5,127 nucleotides of DNA from positions 1 through 5,127 of the forward strand of contig CABVBV010000150.1 in the NCBI GenBank assembly GCA_902496595.1, read 5' to 3'. Positions 1-5,127 of this stretch are shown here, piece after piece. The notes beneath the pieces were generated by a model. That model had not been told where the DNA came from. It saw only the letters and a list, made by a program, of their open reading frames with translations, and made no database searches. Origin of the DNA: an uncultured Eubacteriales bacterium (GTDB taxonomy: Bacteria > Bacillota > Clostridia > Oscillospirales > Oscillospiraceae). Within the stretch, counting starts at the first letter, position 1; every line of letters starts with the position of its first letter. Made by a program: the position numbers and the translations under genes.

Positions 1-60
1 TGGCAGAGCGACGGTCTCCAAAACCGTAGGCCGAGGGTTCGAAACCTTCTTCCCCTGCCA
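1..60 (+). tRNA. tRNA-Trp (anticodon CCA), 5' end outside the window
   Basis: This is the 3' three quarters of a tryptophan tRNA. The anticodon stem pairs 11-15 (ACGGT) with 23-27 (ACCGT) around loop CTCCAAA, which places anticodon CCA at 18-20 and reads UGG. The T stem pairs 33-37 (GAGGG) with 45-49 (CCTTC, one G-T pair) around loop TTCGAAA. The 3' acceptor strand is 50-56 (TTCCCCT), the discriminator base is G57, and CCA is encoded at 58-60. The D-stem 3' strand GAGC is at 6-9. The acceptor 5' strand, expected to be AGGGGAA, lies before base 1. One small oddity is that the last T-loop base (44) is A where a pyrimidine is usual. The terminator starting at the next base suggests this tRNA is the last or only gene of its transcript. 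Confidence 0.96.
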
Positions 61-93
61 CTCCGGGATGGGATTCCATCCCGGAGTTTTTTT
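61..93 (+). terminator. Intrinsic terminator of the tRNA-Trp transcript
   Basis: A perfect 11-bp GC-rich stem pairs 61-71 (CTCCGGGATGG) with 76-86 (CCATCCCGGAG) across a four-base loop GATT. It is followed directly by seven T residues (87-93). It begins on the base after the tRNA CCA end, so the primary transcript has almost no 3' trailer apart from the hairpin. Confidence 0.95.
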
Positions 94-110
94 ATGCCTG
101 ATTATGGCTA

Positions 111-139
111 TCGACAAACGCTTTCGTGCGTGGTAGACT
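111..139 (+). promoter_or_regulatory. Candidate sigma-A-type promoter for the four-gene operon
   Basis: TCGACA at 111-116 matches five of six bases of the TTGACA -35 box. A 17-base spacer separates it from TAGACT at 134-139, which matches four of six bases of TATAAT. The spacer ends in TGG, giving an extended -10 (TGn) element. Transcription would start near 146 and leave a leader of roughly 57 bases before the GTG start at 203. This is the best candidate seen between the tRNA terminator and the first gene. It rests on consensus matching alone. Confidence 0.45.
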
Positions 140-202
140 GGATTTGGAACTAATGTCCCGCAAAACTCGTCGTATTTTTACAGATTTCAGGGTGGTGAGC
201 GG

Positions 203-1216
203 GTGCTGCTGGGTTTTAATTCTTTTGCACACTTTTTGACAGACGCGGTCTGCGCGGCGGCGCTCTTCGGCGTGGTCTCGGGTTCCACTGCGGATTTTTT
301 GGCTGCGCTCGTCATATATAATACAGCTGCCTTTACCACTCAGTGCCTTGTCGGCCTCGTCACCGACGAGCTGAAAAGCCAGGAGCCGCTCGCGGCTGCG
401 GGGCTTGCGGCCTGCGCGATCTCGGCGCTGCTGCCTCTGCCCGGGCATATGCTCGCGCTGGCCGTCGGGCTGGGCAACAGCCTCTTCCATGTTGCCGGAG
501 GCACGGTCACTCTGAAGGCGGCGAAGGACGCGGGGCCTCTCGGGATCTTTGTTGCGCCCGGGGCCGTGGGTCTTGCCATGGGTACGCTCTGGCCGGAGCT
601 GAGGGTGCTTTTCTGCGTCCTGGCGCTGCCCGTCTCAGCCGTGCTTTTTGCGCTCAGGGGCCACGAGCCGGCCTTTCAGCCGGCTGCGAAGCGCACAAAA
701 ACCTCCTGGCCGGCTGTGCTCCTGCTGACGCTTGCCGTCGCAGTCAGGGCCATAGGCGGCTGCGCCGTGGAGTTCCCGTGGAAGGCCGGAGCGGCGATGT
801 CCATGCTGGCCGCCGTTTTTGTGTTCGCGGGAAAGACGTTTGGCGGCTTCGTATGCCGGAGGCTTGGCGAAACCAAGACCGCGCTGCTCTCTCTGCCCGC
901 TGCGGCGCTGCTCACAGCCCTTTGTTTCAACTGGGCCGTTCCGTCGCTGATAGGTCAGCTGCTCGTGAACCTGACCATGCCGGTGACGCTCTGGCTGATT
1001 TACAGGGCCATGCCCGACAGCCCGGGCTTTGCCTTCGGGCTTGCGGCTTCCGCGCTCTGGCCCGGCACCGTTGCCGGGGGCATGATCAGTCTCACGGGCG
1101 CCTGGAGAACGCTGCTCGTCATCTCCTGTTTTGCCGCGGGACTGGCCGCCATCGCTTACTCGGAGAGGAAGATCCCGGCTTTGTCGGGTGAATGTTTGAG
1201 GAGGAATGATAAATGA
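203..1216 (+). CDS. Compact MFS-type integral membrane transporter
   Basis: This 337-residue, very hydrophobic protein has about 12 possible membrane helices, near residues 3-27, 32-55, 63-80, 83-100, 112-130, 133-152, 168-189, 196-216, 226-242, 244-268, 275-292 and 301-319. Seen features fit a degenerate major facilitator fold: FAHFLTD in helix 1, a motif-A-like GLVTD (51-55) after helix 2, GLGNSLFH (89-96) in helix 4, and a repeat of motif A (GKTFGGFVCRRLG, 210-222) after helix 8. From memory the arrangement resembles the fosmidomycin-resistance branch (SxxLND, GYWTDK, GTGSSVFHP in E. coli Fsr), but the loops are shorter than in the usual ~400-residue MFS protein and the substrate is unknown. 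The start is GTG at 203. An in-frame stop at 134-136 and no in-frame ATG after it exclude a longer ATG-started form, and a weak GGTGGTGA Shine-Dalgarno lies at 191-198. The stop overlaps the next start (ATGA). This is the first gene of the operon. Confidence 0.8.
   Translation: MLLGFNSFAHFLTDAVCAAALFGVVSGSTADFLAALVIYNTAAFTTQCLVGLVTDELKSQEPLAAAGLAACAISALLPLPGHMLALAVGLGNSLFHVAGGTVTLKAAKDAGPLGIFVAPGAVGLAMGTLWPELRVLFCVLALPVSAVLFALRGHEPAFQPAAKRTKTSWPAVLLLTLAVAVRAIGGCAVEFPWKAGAAMSMLAAVFVFAGKTFGGFVCRRLGETKTALLSLPAAALLTALCFNWAVPSLIGQLLVNLTMPVTLWLIYRAMPDSPGFAFGLAASALWPGTVAGGMISLTGAWRTLLVISCFAAGLAAIAYSERKIPALSGECLRRNDK
1198..1205 (+). promoter_or_regulatory. Strong ribosome binding site of the 71-residue protein
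   Basis: GAGGAGGA lies eight to nine bases before the ATG at 1213, inside the last codons of the transporter gene. It is close to the ideal Shine-Dalgarno sequence and much stronger than the site before the transporter. It fixes the start of the small protein and suggests that protein is made in greater amount than the transporter. Confidence 0.85.
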
Positions 1217-1428
1217 AAAAGTTGCTGCGTTTTCTGCTCCCATTTTTCGCGTTCACAGTGTGTTTCATGTGCACCGCCATGGCGGATGTGGCTGTCGCTC
1301 CGATGTATGCGCTCTTTATCGGCCTGCCTGTGCTGCTCCTGATCGTGGCAGTCATCATCGTCGCCGTCATAGTCAAAACCCTCCGGTCTAATAAGCGGCC
1401 TGAAGAGAAAGGCAAAGATGACGATTGA
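1213..1428 (+). CDS. Small signal-peptide / single-helix membrane protein, unknown function
   Basis: This 71-residue protein of unrecognised family begins MKKLLRF, followed by a hydrophobic stretch and a plausible signal-peptidase site after CTAMA (residue 24). A short DVAVAP segment follows. A second long hydrophobic helix covers about residues 31-56 (rich in V, I and L). The protein ends in a charged tail with KRPEEKGKDDD. If the first segment is cleaved, the product is a one-helix protein with a tiny outer N terminus and a cytoplasmic charged tail. If it is not cleaved, it is a hairpin of two helices. The start is well supported by GAGGAGGA at 1198-1205 and by the four-base ATGA overlap with the transporter gene, which suggests translational coupling. 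Its stop lies 11 bases inside the next gene. Small anchored proteins like this are often accessory subunits of a membrane neighbour, but that is inference. Confidence 0.8.
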   Translation: MKKLLRFLLPFFAFTVCFMCTAMADVAVAPMYALFIGLPVLLLIVAVIIVAVIVKTLRSNKRPEEKGKDDD

Positions 1429-1744
1429 CGCAATTGCGGCAGCCATTATCACCATCGGGATCGAAATGCTGGTGCTCGGCCTGTTTTACAGGCGAGACGC
1501 ACTCTTTCTCGGCCTGTGCGCGGCGCTGAATCTCGCGACAAATTTGGCGCTGAACCTGGGCCTTATGTTACTGCCGCTTGAGATCCGGGTCTGGTCTGTC
1601 TATATATTCGAACTGCTCGTCCTGGCCGTCGAGTACGCCGTCTACGCCTGCGCCTGCGGCCGCTCGACGAAGCTGTTCATACTGACGCTCGCGGCAAACG
1701 TCCTGAGCTACTGCGCGGGACTTCTGATTTTCGGTCACGTCTGA
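1418..1744 (+). CDS. Four-helix integral membrane protein, unknown function
   Basis: This 108-residue protein is almost wholly membrane embedded, with four helices near residues 4-24, 28-52, 57-80 and 84-107 and only short loops between them. It has no signal peptide and no known enzyme motif. The helices carry a striking set of polar residues: E16 in helix 1, N38, N42 and N46 in helix 2 (NLATNLALN), E65 and E72 with Y73 and Y76 in helix 3, and N94 and S97 in helix 4. Regularly placed Asn and Glu in the membrane suggest a conserved packing or transport site rather than random drift. The ATG at 1418 overlaps the previous gene by 11 bases, with a weak GAAAGG site at 1407-1412, so translation is probably coupled. 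The gene ends 13 bases before the glycosidase start. It could be a small permease, a holin-like protein or a partner of the upstream transporter. None of these can be chosen from sequence alone. Confidence 0.78.
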   Translation: MTIDAIAAAIITIGIEMLVLGLFYRRDALFLGLCAALNLATNLALNLGLMLLPLEIRVWSVYIFELLVLAVEYAVYACACGRSTKLFILTLAANVLSYCAGLLIFGHV

Positions 1745-1745
1745 G

Positions 1746-1753
1746 AAAGGAAG
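1746..1753 (+). promoter_or_regulatory. Ribosome binding site of the SLH glycosidase
   Basis: AAAGGAAG sits just after the stop of the four-helix protein and about six bases before the ATG at 1758. It is a fair Shine-Dalgarno match and supports the MKKK start, which also gives a textbook signal peptide. The intergenic gap of 13 bases leaves no room for a separate promoter here. Confidence 0.75.
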
Positions 1754-1757
1754 AAAC

Positions 1758-4007
1758 ATGAAGAAAAAACTGCTCTGTCTTGTCCTCGCCTGCATCCTGC
1801 TCTGTACTACGGCGCTGGCCTATGGCTCCGGCACCGGCGAGGCTGTTTATGTAAACCAAACGACGCTCGCAAACGGCTTTGTATATGAGAACGCCTTCTC
1901 GTATAACAGCTCTGGAAGCAGGAACGAGACATTCGTCATCGAGAGTACGCCGGGCAGTTCGGTCTACCCCATCGTGCTCGCCTGCGACACCATTTACGGC
2001 GGCATGACTATCACTCAGATGATCAACTACGCCGAGGGCCTGGGCTACAACGTCGTCGGAGCCGTGAACGCGGACTTCGGCTACTGGGAGACGCGCATCC
2101 CCTGCGGCATGGTCGTGGAGGACGGCATATACAAGTCTTCCCCCGAGGGCAACAGCGCCATCGGTTTCACAGACGGAAGAGCTTACGCGAGCTACAAGCC
2201 GGAGGTTTACATAACTCTCGAAAACAGCAATTCCGGGGGCTCGGTCACGACCACGCATCTGAACAAGACGAGGTCTGACAGCGGTGTCTATCTATACAGC
2301 GAGCACTTCTCCACCGTCTCGACGAGGACGGATTCCTCCGGCTGGTATGTCAGGCTCAAGGTGCTCTCCGGTGAGCTGACGCTCGACGGCAAGATGCAGC
2401 TGGAGGTAACGGAGATCGTCGAGGGCAAGGACAGCGTGTCCATTGGAGAGGGCTTCCTCATCCTCACCGCCTCGGACAAGGCCGGGCAGGAGGCCGTTCT
2501 GGGCAAGTTCTCGGTAGGCGATCGGGTGACTCTCTCGACCGAGTGCTCCGACGCGAAGCTGGCCGAGCAGGACTGGGTGTCCGGAAGCGGCAACATCCTC
2601 GTCAGAGACGGGAAAATATTCGACGAGGAGAAATGGGACAACACCATCACATCCGTCAATCCGCGTACTGCCGTAGGCATCAAGAGCGACGGCACGGTCG
2701 TCTATCTGGTCAATGACGGCAGGAGCACCGCGTCCCGCGGTTCCACGCTCAGGGAGCTGGCTGAGGATATGCTCTCCATGGGCTGCACCACCGTTGTAAA
2801 TCTGGATGGAGGCGGTTCGTCGACGCTCGCGCTCAGGATACCCGGCACAAGCGGCTTCACTATCGTGAACGAACCTTCCGACGGCACGTTGAGGTCGGTC
2901 TGCTCGTACATCCTGTTCGTCACCGACAGCAAGTCCTCCGGAACCGCCAGGAATCTGTTCGTGCTGGAAGACGGAGCCTATGTTCTCGCGGGCAGTTCGC
3001 TGGAGCTCGGCTGGGCGGCGACAGACAACACGCTGAGGACGGTCGAGACGCCGCAGGTGACGGCTTCGGCCTCGAGGGGCAGCGTAAGCGGGAATACCTA
3101 CACTGCCCCGGCCTCCGCCGGTACCGACACTATCAGGCTGTCATCCGGCTCGGCCTACGGCAGCGGCACGATACACGTCGTCACCAAGGCCGACGCTCTG
3201 AGCGTCACAGACAAGGACACCGGCGCTGTGCTCACGAGCGTGGTGCTTGAGAAAGGCGAGTCTCTGAGCCTCGAGGTGACGGCACAGTATCTGCTCCGCG
3301 ATGTGTACATGGATGAGAGCGACGTGACCTATGCCGTCTCCGGAAGCATCGGCACCGTGACCAAGGACGGCCTGTTCACCGCCACGGGCAGCGCCGGGGC
3401 AGAGGGCAAAATCACCGTCTCGGCAGCGGGGTTGACGAAGGAGATAGACGTCAAGCTCGAGTCCGAGTTTGAGGATATGGTCGGGCACTGGGCCGAGAGC
3501 TATGTCAAGGCGCTCTACAAGGACGGCATAGTGACGGGCGTGACGGATACGCTGTTTGGGCCAGACAGGACGATGAAACGCTGTGATTTCGTACTCATGC
3601 TCTATCGCGCCGCCGGCTCACCCTCCGTATCCGAGGGCTCCGGCTTCAGCGATGTCCCTGACGGTGAGTACTACGCTTCTGCCGTCGCCTGGGCGTACCG
3701 GAACGGCATTACCGAAGGCAAGAGCGAGGGCATCTTCGCCCCGACCGACACATTGACAAGGCAGGAGGGCTTCACCTTCCTGTATCGGGCGCTCAAGTAT
3801 CTCGGCGTGAGCTTCACGGACGCCGATGGCTCCGGCATCGACAGGTTCCCGGATTCCTCTTCTGTTCAGGACTGGGCCAGGGTCCCGACGGCGACGCTCA
3901 TCTCGCTCGGGATTGTCGAGGGCTCAGACAGCGGTCTGAATCCCGGCGGCAGTCTTACCAGGGCTCAGATGGCCAAAATGCTCCAGTGCGCCAGAGAGCT
4001 CGCCTGA
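1758..4007 (+). CDS. Secreted phosphodiester glycosidase (NAGPA-like) with SLH wall anchor
   Basis: The 749-residue product has a Sec signal peptide (MKKK, hydrophobic core, ALA at 19-21 as cleavage site). Residues ~55-390 form a phosphodiester glycosidase domain of the type found in human N-acetylglucosamine-1-phosphodiester alpha-N-acetylglucosaminidase (PF09992). It shows VNADFG (103-108), LNKTRSD (168-174), NPRTAVGIKSDG (301-312), NDGR (319-322) and the hallmark NLDGGGSST (348-356). Two beta-rich, Ig-like segments follow at ~396-476 and ~480-567. Three SLH repeats close the protein (571-620, 629-684, 694-746) and should hold it to a secondary cell-wall polymer. SLH3 ends with a canonical TRAQ, SLH2 has TRQE, and SLH1 has the altered KRCD. 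Family knowledge predicts cleavage of a sugar linked through a 1-phosphodiester outside the cell, but the natural substrate is unknown. It is the last gene of the operon. A convergent hairpin begins 17 bases after the stop. Confidence 0.92.
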   Translation: MKKKLLCLVLACILLCTTALAYGSGTGEAVYVNQTTLANGFVYENAFSYNSSGSRNETFVIESTPGSSVYPIVLACDTIYGGMTITQMINYAEGLGYNVVGAVNADFGYWETRIPCGMVVEDGIYKSSPEGNSAIGFTDGRAYASYKPEVYITLENSNSGGSVTTTHLNKTRSDSGVYLYSEHFSTVSTRTDSSGWYVRLKVLSGELTLDGKMQLEVTEIVEGKDSVSIGEGFLILTASDKAGQEAVLGKFSVGDRVTLSTECSDAKLAEQDWVSGSGNILVRDGKIFDEEKWDNTITSVNPRTAVGIKSDGTVVYLVNDGRSTASRGSTLRELAEDMLSMGCTTVVNLDGGGSSTLALRIPGTSGFTIVNEPSDGTLRSVCSYILFVTDSKSSGTARNLFVLEDGAYVLAGSSLELGWAATDNTLRTVETPQVTASASRGSVSGNTYTAPASAGTDTIRLSSGSAYGSGTIHVVTKADALSVTDKDTGAVLTSVVLEKGESLSLEVTAQYLLRDVYMDESDVTYAVSGSIGTVTKDGLFTATGSAGAEGKITVSAAGLTKEIDVKLESEFEDMVGHWAESYVKALYKDGIVTGVTDTLFGPDRTMKRCDFVLMLYRAAGSPSVSEGSGFSDVPDGEYYASAVAWAYRNGITEGKSEGIFAPTDTLTRQEGFTFLYRALKYLGVSFTDADGSGIDRFPDSSSVQDWARVPTATLISLGIVEGSDSGLNPGGSLTRAQMAKMLQCARELA

Positions 4008-4010
4008 ACC

Positions 4011-4047
4011 ACAATAAAAAAGACCGGCTCCGTTTTTTCGGAGCCGG
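4011..4047 (-). terminator. Intrinsic terminator for leftward (hydantoinase) transcription
   Basis: A perfect 9-bp stem pairs 4024-4032 (CCGGCTCCG) with 4039-4047 (CGGAGCCGG) around a loop of six T. A run of six A at 4016-4021 lies to its left, so on the minus strand the hairpin is followed by a TCTTTTTTATTG tract. This makes it a good intrinsic terminator for RNA coming from the hydantoinase gene, about 180 bases after that gene's stop. On the plus strand the same hairpin lies 17 bases after the glycosidase stop but is followed by CGCAGTC rather than a U-run, so it would stop rightward RNA only weakly, or act mainly as a 3'-end stabiliser. Confidence 0.8.
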
Positions 4048-4161
4048 CGCAGTCTGCCTCCAAGCCTCGCAGAGCTTTTAGGCCGCAGTTGAAAACACTT
4101 CTCGCGGAGCGAAGCGCTGTCATCTCTGTCGAAGAAGGCCCCGCTATCTTCAACAAGTTCA
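4048..4161. other. Non-coding spacer between convergent genes with internal pairing
   Basis: This 114-base stretch lies between the two intergenic hairpins and has no supported gene. Short complementary segments are visible: GTTGAA (4088-4093) with TTCAAC (4149-4154), and a small bulged hairpin centred on CGCGGAGCG (4103-4111). A 63-codon minus-strand reading frame crosses it, but it lacks a clear ribosome binding site, runs through the terminator and ends inside the glycosidase gene, so it is not called. The stretch may be only a 3' untranslated region shared by the converging transcripts, or part of a folded RNA. Confidence 0.4.
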
Positions 4162-4191
4162 GAGCCGGGCGTCCTGACGGGCGCCCGGCTC
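4162..4191. repeat. Second strong intergenic hairpin, possible terminator or 3'-end structure
   Basis: GAGCCGGGCG (4162-4171) pairs perfectly with CGCCCGGCTC (4182-4191). Three further pairs (T4172-G4181, C4173-G4180, C4174-G4179) leave a four-base loop TGAC, so the stem is about 13 bp. Neither side has a real T-run. The plus side continues CTTCGATC and the minus side TGAACTTGTTG. It lies 34 bases past the hydantoinase stop on the minus strand and 155 bases past the glycosidase stop on the plus strand. It may be a weak bidirectional terminator or a barrier to RNA decay. Its arms share the GAGCCGG core with the hairpin at 4024-4047. Confidence 0.6.
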
Positions 4192-4224
4192 CTTCGATCT
4201 GGGGGGAGGAAAAAGTATGAACTG

Positions 4225-5127
4225 TCAGTTTGCCAGGTCGCCCGCGGCCTTGATCTTCACGCGGTTGGTGTTGCCCGCGTAGTAGGCGAGGGGCACATCC
4301 TCGACCTCGATTATCTCTACGGTCTCGCGGATGGCGCCGGCGGCGACAGCGAGGTCGACAGCCTCGGCCTTGGCCTGCTCGAGCGCCTTGTCACGCGGGA
4401 TCTCGTCATAGTTTATGAGCTTCTCAAAGGTGCCGCTGACCTTGGAGATCGCGGAGCCTATGGCGTTCGCGCAGCCGAAGTGCTCGGGCTTGACCGTCGC
4501 CGCCGCGCCCGCCAGCTTCTCCGGCAGCACGATGGAGCCGCCGCCGACGAGGATGACGTCGCTGTCCGCGCTCGAGACCTTCATGGAGTCGATGGCGTCC
4601 TCGACCAGCGTGCCGATGGCGGCGAGGGCCTTCTTCGCGAGCTCCTCGGGGATGTGCGCGACCTTGGAGGCGTCGCCCAGCTCGACCATGCCGAGCCTCA
4701 CGGCCACGTCCGTGGCGGTGAGCACGTCGCCGCCGAAGACCAGGGCCTTTTTCGTTATCTCATAGCCCACGCTGTCCGGGCCGACGGTGACGCTCCCGTC
4801 GGGGTGCTCGCGCACGATGGAGCCGCCGCCGAGGCCTATGGACACCACGTCAGGCATACGGAAGTTGGTGCGCACGCCGCCTATCGTGACCGCCACGCTG
4901 GACTCACGCGGGAAGCCGTTCTGGATGACGCCCAGGTCGGTGGTCGTGCCGCCGACGTCGATGACTATGGCGTTCTGCAGGCTGCTCAGGTAGCTCGCGC
5001 CGCGGATGGAGTTCGTCGGGCCGCAGGCCACGGTGAGGATCGGGTAGCGCCGTGCGTGCTCCATGGTCATGAGCGTGCCGTCGTTCTGGCTGAGGTAGAC
5101 GTCCGCGTTCGTGATGCCCTCGTCGGC
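4225..5127 (-). CDS. Hydantoinase/oxoprolinase family protein (HyuA-type), 5' truncated
   Basis: The last 300 residues and the TGA stop of a minus-strand gene are present. The reading frame stays open to base 5127, so the true start lies outside. The ATG at 5068-5070 is internal, because the 19 codons before it give SQNDGTL, the conserved lead into this family's core. Counting from the first visible residue, motifs are NDGTLMTMEHARRYP (15-29), GPTNSIRGA (36-44), the nucleotide-binding DVGGTTTD (57-64) of the actin-like ATPase fold, GLGGGSI (98-104) and DVILVGGGSIVLPE (190-203). The usual ending VPLAYYAGN...VKIKAAGDL is also present. Relatives hydrolyse hydantoins or 5-oxoproline with ATP, but many members, especially those of ~515 residues next to DUF917 proteins, have no proven substrate. 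It converges on the operon to its left and probably ends at the terminator at 4011-4047. Regulation is not visible here. Confidence 0.93.
   Translation of the reverse strand, partial: ADEGITNADVYLSQNDGTLMTMEHARRYPILTVACGPTNSIRGASYLSSLQNAIVIDVGGTTTDLGVIQNGFPRESSVAVTIGGVRTNFRMPDVVSIGLGGGSIVREHPDGSVTVGPDSVGYEITKKALVFGGDVLTATDVAVRLGMVELGDASKVAHIPEELAKKALAAIGTLVEDAIDSMKVSSADSDVILVGGGSIVLPEKLAGAAATVKPEHFGCANAIGSAISKVSGTFEKLINYDEIPRDKALEQAKAEAVDLAVAAGAIRETVEIIEVEDVPLAYYAGNTNRVKIKAAGDLAN

Noticed and set aside
144..178. TTGGAA (144-149) with TATTTT (173-178) as the operon promoter
   Set aside because: The spacer of 23 bases is too long for a sigma-A-type promoter. The 111-139 pair with a 17-base spacer and extended -10 fits better.
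1..202. tRNA-Trp end as an integration (att) site for a genomic island
   Set aside because: No integrase is present and I found no second copy of the tRNA 3' end in the window. The genes that follow look like ordinary chromosomal genes.
343..1191. A 282-codon plus-strand frame overlapping the transporter gene in another frame
   Set aside because: Its product is rich in Arg, Ala, Gly and Cys with no domain pattern, as expected of an alternative frame of a GC-rich gene. The overlapping frame encodes a coherent set of membrane helices and has the operon contacts.
635..1243. A 202-codon minus-strand frame opposite the transporter
   Set aside because: Low-complexity Gln/Arg/Gly/His-rich translation without a ribosome binding site, wholly antisense to a convincing membrane protein.
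1758..1820. Lipoprotein signal in the glycosidase leader (VLAC, Cys at residue 12)
   Set aside because: The Cys comes too early, after a hydrophobic stretch of only about six residues, and the leader continues into a standard ALA signal peptidase I site at 19-21. The SLH repeats already provide anchoring.
1677..2258. A 193-codon minus-strand frame opposite the end of the four-helix protein and the start of the glycosidase
   Set aside because: It covers the signal peptide and the N-terminal part of the catalytic domain of a well-supported gene on the other strand and shows no recognisable domain.
3965..4156. A 63-codon minus-strand frame in the convergent gap
   Set aside because: It runs through a strong terminator hairpin and ends antisense to the SLH domain, with no clear Shine-Dalgarno. 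It is most likely chance, though a search of the central part against other genomes would settle it.
1..5127. CRISPR array, insertion sequence or toxin-antitoxin module
   Set aside because: No regularly spaced direct repeats, no transposase or terminal inverted repeats, and no toxin-like gene pair were seen. The two small proteins are membrane proteins within a transporter operon.

Overview
The window looks like chromosomal DNA from a GC-rich, probably Gram-positive anaerobe, with class Clostridia (Oscillospiraceae-like) the best guess. The reasons are a secreted protein with three C-terminal S-layer homology (SLH) domains, AGGAGG-type ribosome binding sites, tightly overlapping genes, G/C-ending codons and a hydantoinase A-type enzyme. 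No rRNA or other phylogenetic marker is present, so this placement is an inference. SLH proteins also occur outside Firmicutes, for example in Synergistetes.

Layout, left to right. Positions 1-60 are the 3' part of tRNA-Trp (anticodon CCA, encoded CCA end), followed at once by a strong intrinsic terminator (61-93). A 109-base gap with one plausible sigma-A-type promoter (111-139) leads into four closely packed plus-strand genes (203-4007). These are a compact MFS-type membrane transporter, a 71-residue signal-peptide plus one-helix protein, a 108-residue four-helix membrane protein of unknown family, and a 749-residue exported phosphodiester glycosidase (NAGPA-like) with Ig-like and SLH modules. 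The first three genes overlap by 4 and 11 bases and the fourth starts 13 bases after the third, so they read as one operon. A convergent 217-base intergenic region (4008-4224) holds two strong hairpins. The first has a U-tract only on the minus strand and so ends leftward transcription. The right part (4225-5127) is the C-terminal 300 residues of a minus-strand hydantoinase/oxoprolinase family protein whose start lies beyond the window.

How the genes may work together: the operon joins three integral-membrane or membrane-anchored proteins to one enzyme anchored in the cell wall. This suggests a cell-envelope unit in which the glycosidase trims a sugar-1-phosphodiester outside the cell and the transporter moves a related small molecule. 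That link is inference from gene order only. The hydantoinase is convergent and separately transcribed, and belongs to another pathway. No mobile element, CRISPR array or recognisable defence system was found. The least explained items are the two small membrane proteins and the structured convergent intergenic region.
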